A stretch of DNA of 64,000 nucleotides from JAEUHZ01 sp964552795 (GTDB taxonomy: Bacteria; Planctomycetota; UBA1135; GCA-002686595), in contig CAZKIO010000017.1 in the NCBI GenBank assembly GCA_964552795.1, positions 1 through 64,000 on the forward strand, written 5' to 3'. Positions 36,849-46,101 of this stretch are shown here, piece after piece. The stretch's first letter is position 1, and every line of letters starts with the position of its first letter. Below the pieces are notes generated by a model. The model was not told the origin of the DNA. It ran no database searches and saw only the letters and a program-made list of their open reading frames with translations. A program made the translations under genes and the position numbers.

Positions 36849-38500
36849 GCGCGCAGGAGCTGGCGGTAGCGCCCGGCCTTGGACTTCTGGCCCACGCCGC
36901 GCTTCTGGCGGTCCTTCAGGAGCCACTCGTGGAACTCCTCGTAGTCGCCGCCGAAGAACACGATGCGGTCCTCGTGGTCGTCGAAGCACAGGATGTGCGT
37001 GGCGACGCGGTTCAGGAAGTAGCGGTCGTGCGTCACGACGATCGCCGAGCCCGTGTACTCCTGGATCGCCTCCTCCAGCACGCGCAGCGTCTCGAGGTCG
37101 AGGTCGTTGGTCGGCTCGTCGAGCAGGAGCACGTTGGCCGGCTCGCGCAGCATCTTGGCGAGCAGCACGCGGTTGCGCATGCCGCCCGAGCACTCGCCCA
37201 AGAGCTTTTGTTGGTCCTCGCCCTTGAAGTTGAAGCGCGCGACATAGGCGCGCCCGTCGAGGACCTTGTTGCCGAAGGGGATCTGCGGGTTGCCGTCGCA
37301 GATGTTGTCGTAAACCGACTTCTCGTCGTCGAGGATCGTGCGCGACTGGTCGAGCCAGACCATCTTGACGGTCGAGCCGATGTCGATCTTGCCGGCATCG
37401 GGTTGCTCGCGGCCGGTGATCATGCGCAGGAGCGTCGTCTTGCCGCGGCCGTTGGGGCCGATGATGCCCAGCACGCCGCCGGGCGGGATCTCGAAGCTGA
37501 GGTCCTTGATCAGCACGCGCTCGCCGTAGCCCTTGGTCAGGTTCTCGACCTTGAGCACCTTGTCGCCCAGGCGCGGGCCGGGCGGGATGCGCAGGTCGAC
37601 CGCGTCCAGCGCCTCCTCGGCCTTCTGCTCGGTCAGCTCCTTGTAGCGCGTGAGCCGCGCCTTGGAGCGCGTGGTCCGCGCCTTGGGCGTCTTGCGGATC
37701 CACTCCAGCTCGCGCGCGATGATCTTCTCGCGCGTCTCGTTCTGGCCGCGGCGCGTCTCGAGCTCCTTCTGCTTCTGCTCCAGGTACTCGGAGTAGTTGC
37801 CCTTGTAGGGCCGGCCCATGCCGCGCTCGATCTCCAGCATCCAGCCCACGACGTTGTCCAGGAAGTAGCGGTCGTGGGTGATCAGGATCACCGTGCCGTG
37901 GTACTCCTTCAGGTGCTGCTCCAGCCACTCGACCGCGTCGGTGTCCAGGTGGTTGGTGGGCTCGTCGAGCAACAGCATGTCGGGGTGCTGCAGCAGCAGC
38001 TTGCACAGCGCCACGCGCCGGCGCTCGCCGCCCGAGAGCTTGGTCACGTCGGCGTCGAAGGGCGGCAGGCCCAGGGCTCCGGCCGCCTGCTCCAGGCGGC
38101 TGTCGAGCTCCCAGATCTCCTTGTGGTTCATCTCCTCGAGGAGCCGCTCGTACTCCTCGCCCATGTCGCCGGCCTCGGTCAGCTCGTTGTAGCGCTTCTC
38201 GATCGCGAGCAGCGGCGCCATGGCCTCGCGCAGGTTGCCGACCACGTCGAGCTTCTCGTTGAGCGGCGGCTCCTGCGCGAGGTACCCGATCGAGAGCCCG
38301 CCGACGGGCTTGGCGGTGCCGTCGAACTTGGTGTCCTCGCCCGCGATGATGCGCAGAAGGGTCGACTTGCCCGAGCCGTTGGCGCCGATGATGCCGATCT
38401 TGGCGCCCTCCAGGAACGAGAGCGTGATGCCCTTCAGGACCTCCTTCTGGCCGAAGGATTTCCGCAGGTCCTGGAGCTGGAAGATGATCTTGTCCGCCAT
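36845..38500 (-). CDS. ettA: Energy-dependent translational throttle protein EttA (ABC-F)
   Basis: ABC-F ATPase that binds the ribosomal E site and gates elongation by ATP level. Two ABC modules: Walker A GANGSGKS (about 39-46) and GPNGRGKT (about 348-355), first signature LSGGE with LLLDEPTNHLD, and second LLLDEPTNDLD. The linker (about 230-320) contains the P-site interaction motif region ERGMGRPYKGNYSEYLEQKQ. The second signature reads CSGGM rather than LSGGE, which is unusual. ATG at 38500, 551 residues, close to E. coli EttA (555). Confidence 0.93.
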   Translation of the reverse strand: MADKIIFQLQDLRKSFGQKEVLKGITLSFLEGAKIGIIGANGSGKSTLLRIIAGEDTKFDGTAKPVGGLSIGYLAQEPPLNEKLDVVGNLREAMAPLLAIEKRYNELTEAGDMGEEYERLLEEMNHKEIWELDSRLEQAAGALGLPPFDADVTKLSGGERRRVALCKLLLQHPDMLLLDEPTNHLDTDAVEWLEQHLKEYHGTVILITHDRYFLDNVVGWMLEIERGMGRPYKGNYSEYLEQKQKELETRRGQNETREKIIARELEWIRKTPKARTTRSKARLTRYKELTEQKAEEALDAVDLRIPPGPRLGDKVLKVENLTKGYGERVLIKDLSFEIPPGGVLGIIGPNGRGKTTLLRMITGREQPDAGKIDIGSTVKMVWLDQSRTILDDEKSVYDNICDGNPQIPFGNKVLDGRAYVARFNFKGEDQQKLLGECSGGMRNRVLLAKMLREPANVLLLDEPTNDLDLETLRVLEEAIQEYTGSAIVVTHDRYFLNRVATHILCFDDHEDRIVFFGGDYEEFHEWLLKDRQKRGVGQKSKAGRYRQLLRA

Positions 38501-38630
38501 GGGGGCGAACAGGATACCCGACGCGAGGCCGGCGATCACGGTCCGCGCGCGTGAGGGAAAGTCGTCCGCGCTGTAACGCCGAGGCCGTTCGTGCGAAGGA
38601 GGGCCGTCCCCTTCCCCCCCGGAGAGCACC

Positions 38631-40190
38631 ATGACCCCTTGGCTGCCCGCTCTGCTAGCGCTGATCCTGTCCCCCGGTCCCCAGTCCGGCTCGCGCGTCG
38701 ACCTGCCGCCGGGCGGTACGAACTGGACGCCGCAGACCTCGGTGGTCGGCGGCCTGGGCACCCAGGCGCTGGCCGCCGGCCTCACGCCCACCAACCTGGT
38801 GCGCTACCTGATCGGACCGGACGTGGTCATCGCCAACGTCCAGTACCGCGGCACGCCGCTCTCGGGCGGCATCTTCCAGGGGGGCCTCGGCGTCGTCGGA
38901 TTCCAGACGGGCATCGTGCTCTCGACGGGGCGCATCCAGTCCGTCGAGGGCCCGCTGAACGTGCTGGACAACACCAGCAGCGCCAACGCGGTCCCCGGCG
39001 ACCTCGAGCTGAACGCGATCGTCGCACCGGAGACGACCGCCGACGCAACGGTGCTGGAGTTCGACTTCGAGTGCCCGACGACGCGCGAGATCTCGTTCCA
39101 GTACGTGTTCGCCTCGGAGGAGTACAACGAGTTCGTCGGCTCGCCCTTCAACGACGTGTTCGCCTTCTTCCTGAACGGCCAGAACATCGCCAGCCTGCCG
39201 GGCAGCGGGCTGACCGTGGCGATCAACAACGTCAACTGCGGCAACCCCTACGTGCCGAGCAGTTCGATCCCCTGCGGCTCGTACGTGAACAACTCGTGCG
39301 CCGACTTCCCGGGGCAGCCGGGCTTCCCGTGCCTGGGGAACGGCATGGAGCCCGACGGGCGCACCATCGTGCTGACGGCGACGGGAACGCTGCTGCCCGG
39401 CCCGAACCACATCAAGCTCGCCATCGCCGACACCGGCGACCCGTCCTACGACTCGAACGTGTTCATCCGCTCGGCCGGCTTCTCGTGCGCCGCGGCCGGC
39501 GGGCCCTCGTTCGAGCCGCCGTCGCCCTGCGGCCTGCACCTGGCGGCCAGCGTGGGCGTGCCGTTCACCTTCCAGGTGATCGGCCTGGCCACCAACGGCC
39601 AGCCGCACCAGGCGTGCTGGCTGTCGGTCGCCGGCTCGCCGCCGGCGCTCGCGGGCGGGAGCTTCTTCCCGGCGCTTCCGGCCGGTCCGGTGCAGCCGGT
39701 GCAGACCACGTTCACGTGGACGCCGACGCAGGCCGACATCGGCTCGCATCCGCTGGTCTTCACGCTGCTGGACCAGATCGGGCAGACGAGCACGTGCACG
39801 GTCACGGTCGAAGTGGCGGAGTGCTACCTGTTCCTGGGCCGCGGCGAGGGCTCGGCCACGGAGACGATCGCGGGCCTGCCGTGGGTCACGCAGATGGCGG
39901 CGATCCGCTCGCACTTCCCCGTGACGCTGACGCAGATGCCCTCGTTCCCGGTGCCGAGCTATCCGGTGCCGGTGTCGTTCTCGGCGCAGGTCCTGATGCA
40001 CAACCCGCTGGTGTTCCCGCAGAACCCCGCGCAGTGGTCGCACCGGCTGCGCGTCACCATCGACGCGACCGGCGGCGTGAGCGCCGAGCCGCTGGGGACG
40101 CTCAACGGCGTGCACATCGGCGTCGAGGTCTTCACCGACCCCAGCGGCGTGCGGCGCATGCGCTTCCCGTTCACGATCGACGGGATGTGA
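38631..40190 (+). CDS. Exported choice-of-anchor L domain protein
   Basis: The 519-residue protein has a short signal (1-20) and a choice-of-anchor L domain (about 55-280): GIVLSTGRIQ, LEFDFECPTTREISFQYVF, FASEEYNEFVGSPFND and LTATGTLLPGPNHIKLAIAD. Residues 390-519 form another C-terminal unit (YLFLGRGEGSATETIAGL). The family is secreted and thought to be surface-attached. A GGAGAG lies upstream of the ATG at 38631. It is divergent from ettA and about 70 bp upstream of the CHAT gene. Confidence 0.85.
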   Translation: MTPWLPALLALILSPGPQSGSRVDLPPGGTNWTPQTSVVGGLGTQALAAGLTPTNLVRYLIGPDVVIANVQYRGTPLSGGIFQGGLGVVGFQTGIVLSTGRIQSVEGPLNVLDNTSSANAVPGDLELNAIVAPETTADATVLEFDFECPTTREISFQYVFASEEYNEFVGSPFNDVFAFFLNGQNIASLPGSGLTVAINNVNCGNPYVPSSSIPCGSYVNNSCADFPGQPGFPCLGNGMEPDGRTIVLTATGTLLPGPNHIKLAIADTGDPSYDSNVFIRSAGFSCAAAGGPSFEPPSPCGLHLAASVGVPFTFQVIGLATNGQPHQACWLSVAGSPPALAGGSFFPALPAGPVQPVQTTFTWTPTQADIGSHPLVFTLLDQIGQTSTCTVTVEVAECYLFLGRGEGSATETIAGLPWVTQMAAIRSHFPVTLTQMPSFPVPSYPVPVSFSAQVLMHNPLVFPQNPAQWSHRLRVTIDATGGVSAEPLGTLNGVHIGVEVFTDPSGVRRMRFPFTIDGM

Positions 40191-40259
40191 GCCGTCGGCC
40201 CGCGGGCGTCGGGTAGTCTGGGACGCGGTCCGGGATCCCCCGCGCCCGGCCCTCCCGCC

Positions 40260-43200
40260 GTGCCCCAGCTCGCCGCCCGCGCGTCGTGCTTCCTGTCCGC
40301 GCTGCTCGCGCTCGCGCCGCCGTCGGCCGCGCGGTGGACGCCGGAGTTCGTCCAGGAGGATGGCGGCGCGCGCGCGGCGCCTGCGCCCTCGCCGGTCGAG
40401 CGCGCGCGCGGGGACCTCGATGCCGCGCAGGCGCGGTTGGAGGCGCGCGACCTCGCCGGCGCCCGCGCGCGGGTGCGTCCGGCGCTCGAGCTCCTGATCG
40501 CCGCGCAGGAGGAGGACGCGGCCTGGCGCGACCAACTCGCGCGCGCCGTCCAGCTCGCGCTCTCGAGCGGCGACCTCGAGGCCGGCCGCGGCGCTCTGGA
40601 ACGCCTGCTCCCGGCCTGCGAGAGCGTGAGTCCGCCGGACCCTGCGCTGGCGCGCAAGGCACGGCTGAACCTGGGCTCCGTGCTGATCGACCTGGGGGAT
40701 CCGGCCGCGGGTCGGGCGCTGCTCGAGGAGGTCGTCGCCGCCGACGAGGGAACGCGGCCGGACGACGACCTGGAGCTGGCGCACGCGCGCGGCAACCTGG
40801 CCGTCGCGCTCCTGCGCACGGGGGAGCCGGAGGCCGCGCGCGCACTGCAGGAAGCCGTGCTGGCCGCGCGCGCGGCGCAGCTTCCGCCCGAGCACGCGCA
40901 CGTGCGAGCGGCGCGCACGGGACTCGCCAACACGCTGAGCGCCCTGGGCGACCTGGAGGGCGCGCGCGAGCTGCACGCTCAGGTGCTCGAGGTCAGCGCG
41001 CGCACGCTCCCCGCGGATCACCACGACCTGCAGCGCGCGCGAGTCAACCTGGCGGTCGTCCTGAACCGGCTCGGCGACGCGCGCGCGGCGCGGGACCTGA
41101 CGGCGCAGGCGGTCGACGTCTGGCGCCGCACGCTGCCGGCCCACGACGAGTCGCTCCTCACCGCGCGCGTGAACCTCGCCGCGCTGCACCAGACGCTGGG
41201 GGACGCCGCGGGCGCCCGGCGCGAGTACGAGGAGGTGCTCGCGGTGCGCGCGCCGCGCCTCGCGCCCGGCCACCCGGGCCTGGAGTCAACGCGGCAGAAC
41301 CTGGCGGCGGCGCTCAAGGAGCTGGGGGACCTCGAGCGCGCGCGCTCTCTCGAGGCCTCGGTGCTCGAGAACCTCGCGCGCGTGCTTCCCGAGGGCGCAC
41401 CGGAGGTGCTGCGCGCGCGCCAGAACCTGGCGGCCACGCTCAACGCGCTCGGGGACTTCCCGGCGGCGCGCGTCGAGCAGGAGCGCGTGCTCGCGCTGCT
41501 CTCCCGCGCGCGCGCGGAGACCGACCGCGATCTGGCGCTCGCGCGCGTGAACCTCTCCGGGACGCTGCTCGCGCTGGGAGAGGATGCGCGCGCGAGGGAA
41601 CTGCTGGAATCGGCGCAGGCCGCGCTGCAGCCCAGCGCGAGCGCCGACGCGGTCGAGCTGCTCTCCGTGCGCCAGAACCTGGGGCTGGTGCTGCTGCGGC
41701 AGGGAGAGCTGGCGCGCGCCCTGGAACTGGCGCGGGAAGTGCAGGCGGCCCGCGCGCGGTTGCTGCCCGCCGATCACCCCGGGCGCTGGACGGCGGACCT
41801 GAACCTGGCGCGCGCGTTGCGGGCGGCCGGCGAGATCGAGCAGGCGCGCGCGCTCGAGGAGCGGGTCCTCGACGCCGCCTCGCGGGCGCTGCCCGCCGAG
41901 GACCGCATCGTGCGCACGGCGCACGAGAACCTGGCCTGGACGCTGGCCGCGTCGTGCGCGCGCGGCGACGCGCCCCGCGACGCGGCCGCCGCGCGCGCCA
42001 CGGACCTGCTGCGCGGGTTGTGCGACGGGCTCGTGCGCGGCCTGGATCGGGCGGTCCTGGCCGGCGCCAGCCGCGAGATCGAGGAGCGCGCAGCACACCT
42101 GTCGGCGGGCCTCGCGACGCTGCTGGCGTTCGCCGCGGGCGGCGGCGCCCTGCCGCCGCTCGCCGATCTCGATGCGGAGGCGTTCCGGCTCTGCGAGCGC
42201 GCGCGTTCGGCTGCGAGCGACGCGCACGCTTTCGTCGCCGCGGCACGTCGTTCGCCCGAGCTCGCGCGCGCGCGCGACGCGCTGCGCGAGGCCAGCGCCG
42301 CGCTCGCAGCGAGCGCGCGCGGCGGCGCCGGCGCGGACGGCTACCGCGAGGCCCTGGCGTTGCGCGACCGGCGCGCGCGCGAGCTGTCGGCGCTGGCCCG
42401 GTCCGCGGCGCCGGACGCCGCGCGAGCGCTGGAGCTCGACGCCGCGCGCCTCGCGCAGCGCCTCGATCCGGCGAGCTCGGTGATCGCCTACCGGCGCGTC
42501 GGCGCCAGTCCGGCGCCCGGCGCGCGGGACGAAGCCGCGCTGCCCGAGCGCTTCGTCGCGTTCGTGCTGCGGCGCGCTCCGGACGGCGCGCCGGTGCTCG
42601 CGCGAGTCGCGCTGGCGCCGGCCGCGGAGGTGGAAGCGTCGGTCGAGGTCTGGCGCGCGGCGCTGGGGGTCTCCGCGGCCGCGCGCGGCGTGTCCGCCAC
42701 GCCCGCGCCTGCCGGAGCGAGCGCTGCGGCGGGTGCGCGCCTGCGCGAGCAGGTGTTCGATCCGCTGGTTCCGCATCTGGGCAACGCGTCGCGCCTCATC
42801 GTGGTGCTCGACGACGTGCTGCACCTCGTGCCGTTCGACACGCTGCCGTCGGGCGCGGACGCGGGGCTGTTGGGCGAGCGCTGGAGCATCGAGCTGCGCT
42901 GCACGCTCGGCGGGATGCTGGCCCCGGACGCCACGCTGCCCGAGGACGGCGTGCTGCTCTCCATCGGCGGTGTGGACTACGACGGGGGAGGGATCGCTCA
43001 CGGTGCGCCCGAGCCCGCGCCGGCCGCCGCGCCCGGGTCCGTCGCGGCGGCGCGCGGCGCATCCGACGCGCACGCGCTGGCGCCGCTGGTGCACGCGGGA
43101 GACGAGTCGCGGGCGGTGGGGGCGATGCACGCTCGGATTCGGGCCGACGGAGAGCGCGCGATCGTGCTCGAAGGGCGCCGTGCGTCGCGCGCCGCGCTCG

Positions 43201-43784
43201 AGGAGTTCGCGCCGCGTGCGCGCTGGCTGCACGTCGCGACGCACGGCTGGTTCGCGCCCGAATCGTTGCGCGCCGCGGGCGCGTCCGCGCAGCCGGCGCC
43301 GTCGCGCGGCGGAGTCCGCCCGCTCGACGCCGACGAGGTGCGCGGCATGACGCCCATGCTCTTGTGCGGCCTGGCGCTGGCGGGCGCGAACCTGCCGGCG
43401 GACGCGGCGGGGCGGCAGCCGGGGCGACTGACGGCCGAGGAGCTTGCGGCGCTCGACCTCACCGCCTGCGAGCTGGCCGTGCTGTCGGCGTGCGACACCG
43501 GCGTTGGAGCGAGACGCGCGGGCCTGGGGATGGCGTCGCTGCAGCGCGCGCTGCACATGGCCGGCGCGCGCTCGGTGATCACGTCCCTGTGGAAGGTGCC
43601 CGACGAGGCGACGAAGGAGCTGATGCTCGACTTCTACCGGCGCCTCTGGGTGGAGAAGAAGCCCAAGACGCAGGCCCTGTGGGAATCCAAGACGGCGCTG
43701 CGCGAGGCGCGGGACGAGCGCGGGAACCCGCGCTACTCCGTGCGCGACTGGGCCGCGTGGGTGCTGACCGGGGAACCGCGGTAG
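40260..43784 (+). CDS. Exported TPR-CHAT protein (caspase-like peptidase fold)
   Basis: The 1174-residue product starts with GTG at 40260 and has a hydrophobic signal (about 8-24). Tetratricopeptide repeats fill about 60-560 (ARVNLAALHQTLGDAAGAR, RQNLAAALKELGDLERAR type). The C-terminal CHAT domain (about 800-1174) retains the catalytic pair: H995 in HVATHGWF and C1078 in LSACDTG, followed by WKVPDEATKELMLDFY. The family is a clan CD peptidase; several TPR-CHAT proteins act in cell-death or defence pathways, but no defence gene is beside this one. An export signal, if real, argues for a periplasmic role. Confidence 0.88.
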   Translation: MPQLAARASCFLSALLALAPPSAARWTPEFVQEDGGARAAPAPSPVERARGDLDAAQARLEARDLAGARARVRPALELLIAAQEEDAAWRDQLARAVQLALSSGDLEAGRGALERLLPACESVSPPDPALARKARLNLGSVLIDLGDPAAGRALLEEVVAADEGTRPDDDLELAHARGNLAVALLRTGEPEAARALQEAVLAARAAQLPPEHAHVRAARTGLANTLSALGDLEGARELHAQVLEVSARTLPADHHDLQRARVNLAVVLNRLGDARAARDLTAQAVDVWRRTLPAHDESLLTARVNLAALHQTLGDAAGARREYEEVLAVRAPRLAPGHPGLESTRQNLAAALKELGDLERARSLEASVLENLARVLPEGAPEVLRARQNLAATLNALGDFPAARVEQERVLALLSRARAETDRDLALARVNLSGTLLALGEDARARELLESAQAALQPSASADAVELLSVRQNLGLVLLRQGELARALELAREVQAARARLLPADHPGRWTADLNLARALRAAGEIEQARALEERVLDAASRALPAEDRIVRTAHENLAWTLAASCARGDAPRDAAAARATDLLRGLCDGLVRGLDRAVLAGASREIEERAAHLSAGLATLLAFAAGGGALPPLADLDAEAFRLCERARSAASDAHAFVAAARRSPELARARDALREASAALAASARGGAGADGYREALALRDRRARELSALARSAAPDAARALELDAARLAQRLDPASSVIAYRRVGASPAPGARDEAALPERFVAFVLRRAPDGAPVLARVALAPAAEVEASVEVWRAALGVSAAARGVSATPAPAGASAAAGARLREQVFDPLVPHLGNASRLIVVLDDVLHLVPFDTLPSGADAGLLGERWSIELRCTLGGMLAPDATLPEDGVLLSIGGVDYDGGGIAHGAPEPAPAAAPGSVAAARGASDAHALAPLVHAGDESRAVGAMHARIRADGERAIVLEGRRASRAALEEFAPRARWLHVATHGWFAPESLRAAGASAQPAPSRGGVRPLDADEVRGMTPMLLCGLALAGANLPADAAGRQPGRLTAEELAALDLTACELAVLSACDTGVGARRAGLGMASLQRALHMAGARSVITSLWKVPDEATKELMLDFYRRLWVEKKPKTQALWESKTALREARDERGNPRYSVRDWAAWVLTGEPR

Positions 43785-43843
43785 GGGAGGGCGGCCTGCG
43801 GTTCGGTCGCGACGCACCCACTCGTCGTCGAGGACCGACGCAG

Positions 43844-43871
43844 GCGGGCCGCGCACCGAGGCGCGGCCCGC
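43844..43871. terminator. Perfect 11-bp hairpin between convergent CHAT and beta-helix genes
   Basis: GCGGGCCGCGC (43844-43854) pairs completely with GCGCGGCCCGC (43861-43871) across a six-base loop ACCGAG. It lies 60 bp after the CHAT stop and 22 bp after the beta-helix gene stop. No T run follows, but position and stem strength fit a shared terminator. Confidence 0.75.
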
Positions 43872-43892
43872 AGCACGGCCTTGCGATCGCCT

Positions 43893-45677
43893 TCAGTCGA
43901 CCGTGGCCTGCAGGTTCGACCAGACGCCGCCGTACTGGCCCTGGAACAGGCGGAACTTGCCGTTGTTCGTGCTCGATCGCGTGACGATGCCGAACTTGTG
44001 CGCGACCGAGGAGTCGGGCGGCACGTACGTCGTGTACACCGTCGGCGTCAGCGGGGCGGTCAACGTGTAGGGCCCGTTGAACCAGGCGAAGCTGCTCCCC
44101 AGGGGCGCGGGCGGCAGCATCGAACCGGGCTGGATCGTGTACGAGCCGGTCGGGCAGTTCTCGGACTTGATCCGCAAGGACAGCGAGCCGCCGCCCTTGA
44201 CGATCAGTCGGTGCACCCCGGCTCCCGCGAAGGGCGCGCAGTAGCACGGGTCGCCGGGGACGCCGGAGCAGGGATTGGCGGTCGCCGGGATCGAGAGGGA
44301 CTCGTTGCCCAGGCCGCTGTCGATCATGAGCTCGAACTCGTCGAACCCCACGTCGATGTATCCACCCACGATCCGGCGGTTGCCGTAGCCCTCGCCGTCG
44401 AAGTCGAAGCTGTCGATCGCCGAGAAGCGGCAGTCGCCGTGGAACGTCGACGGCTCGACGTACACCTGGCCGTTCAGCGCCGCCATCGTGCCGTTCGTGG
44501 GCGCGACTCCGGCATCGACGGCGATCGACTCGGGCAGGATGCGCCAGTCTCGTCCGACGTTCAGCATGTTGAGGCCCAGGAAGTTCGTCAGCATCTCGCC
44601 GACGTGGGCCGGATCGTCGTAGCCCGGCGAGGCAGGCGGGCCGAAGTTGGCGTCGTAGCGCAGGCGGACGCAGTACAGGCCGTTGTTCTCAGAGAAGTTC
44701 AGGAAGATGTTCGTCGGCGTGAAGTCCTGCATCGCGGTGTCCTCGTAGGCGACGCCCATGAACGCGGTGCTCGAACCGCTGCCTTCCAGCTCGCGGAACA
44801 GGTTGTTCTGGATGTTGCTGTAGCCAATGCCTCGAAGCTCCCGGTCCGGATCCTCGCCGCCCGGGTCGCCGCACAGCGGGTTGTTGACGTCGCAGATGCC
44901 GACGGCCGTGGGCGAGCAGGTGAACACCGTCCCCCCGTAGCCGTTGGGCACCCAGCCCATCACGAACGTGTTGTTGAACACGTCCATGTTGATCTCGCGG
45001 TAGTCGGGCGGGGTCGGATGGAACTCGTGGACCATGAGGATGCCGAACTCGGGCCCGCGCAGAGCCGGGCCGTAGTCGACCATGTCGAAGAGGCAGTTGG
45101 AGATGCGGCCCTTGATGAACGGCATGTCCACGTAGACCTGGATGTGACCACCCTGGAACGTGACCCCGTCGATGGCCTCGGAGTAGACCGGACCGCCGGC
45201 CGAGAAGCTGAAATCGACGAGGACCCTTGCCGACGCCGTGATGCCGCAGTCGCAGCCCACAGGCAGGAACACGGTCGTCGCGGCGCCCTTGCGCAGCACG
45301 CACTCCCGCGCGCTGACGCCCTGGACGTTCACGCCGTTCTTCATGCGGATCGGGAACGGCTGCGTGCTCGGGTCGTAGGTGCCGGGCTGCAGGTGCACGA
45401 GCCCCGGGTTGTCCGGCAGGTTGACGACGTTCGCCACCGCATCGATGGCCGCCTGGATCGTGCGGAACGGCGCGGCCTTGGCCTGGGCGACGCTCGGCGC
45501 GCCGCCCGGGTTCGCGATGACCCCGGTCACGTCGTTCCCCTGGGAGATGTCGACCCAGGCCTCGTGGAACGGCGCGCCTTCGACCGAGATGCCCGTGGGC
45601 AGGCAGGGGGACTGCGCCCGCGCGGCAGCGTGGGCGCACAGCAGCAGGATCGCTGCGAGTGACAGTGCAGGTTTCAT
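43893..45677 (-). CDS. Exported parallel beta-helix protein
   Basis: The 594-residue protein has a signal peptide (1-20, ending AARAQ). About 50-470 resembles a DUF1565/right-handed beta-helix region (AAPFRTIQAAIDAVANV, GLVHLQPGTYDPS, FNNTFVMGWV, ISNCLFDMVDYG), typical of polysaccharide lyases and surface adhesins. The last 130 residues are a separate beta-rich unit starting CYCAPFAGAGVHRLIVKGGG. No catalytic residues of a named lyase stood out. The ATG at 45677 is chosen because it fits the signal peptide. Confidence 0.82.
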   Translation of the reverse strand: MKPALSLAAILLLCAHAAARAQSPCLPTGISVEGAPFHEAWVDISQGNDVTGVIANPGGAPSVAQAKAAPFRTIQAAIDAVANVVNLPDNPGLVHLQPGTYDPSTQPFPIRMKNGVNVQGVSARECVLRKGAATTVFLPVGCDCGITASARVLVDFSFSAGGPVYSEAIDGVTFQGGHIQVYVDMPFIKGRISNCLFDMVDYGPALRGPEFGILMVHEFHPTPPDYREINMDVFNNTFVMGWVPNGYGGTVFTCSPTAVGICDVNNPLCGDPGGEDPDRELRGIGYSNIQNNLFRELEGSGSSTAFMGVAYEDTAMQDFTPTNIFLNFSENNGLYCVRLRYDANFGPPASPGYDDPAHVGEMLTNFLGLNMLNVGRDWRILPESIAVDAGVAPTNGTMAALNGQVYVEPSTFHGDCRFSAIDSFDFDGEGYGNRRIVGGYIDVGFDEFELMIDSGLGNESLSIPATANPCSGVPGDPCYCAPFAGAGVHRLIVKGGGSLSLRIKSENCPTGSYTIQPGSMLPPAPLGSSFAWFNGPYTLTAPLTPTVYTTYVPPDSSVAHKFGIVTRSSTNNGKFRLFQGQYGGVWSNLQATVD

Positions 45678-46101
45678 GGCGATGGTCCTCGACGATTGCG
45701 TGGAGTCGACGAGCGCGCGAGCGAACACGCGCCCTGCGCGCTGCAGGCGTGCGCGCCCCGCGGTTCTCTGCGCTGAGCGTGACGCCCGAGCGCGCGGGAA
45801 CCGGCCCCATGGCGTCCGTGAAGGTGCGCGCGGTTCCTGGATTCGGCGTGGTGGCGGCGGATCCGCGTGAGCGACCGGATTCCAAGGATGCCCGTCTCCC
45901 GGGTCTGCCCCCGCTCCCGGCGGGGAAGCTGGCCAGACGTCACGGCCTCGCCGTCGGCAGATGTGCAGGCACCGCTCGGTGCGGAGCGTCCGGCATCGAT
46001 CGCGTTCGATCGCTCGCGATCCTCGGGCGAAGGTGATCGTTCCGCGTCGTCACGGAGTCGCGCCCTGCGTGACCCGTGCCCTGGCCGTTCCTAGAGGGCG
46101 C
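45678..46101. other. 424-bp divergent intergenic region
   Basis: It separates the beta-helix gene (minus) from an FG-GAP gene (plus), so both promoters should lie here. I see no gene, RNA or strong motif; one small hairpin, GCACCG/CGGTGC, is present around 45970. Confidence 0.5.

Noticed and set aside
40260..43784. TPR-CHAT as part of a CRISPR or abortive-infection system
   Set aside because: No Cas, gasdermin, reverse transcriptase or other defence partner lies nearby, and the N-terminus looks like an export signal.
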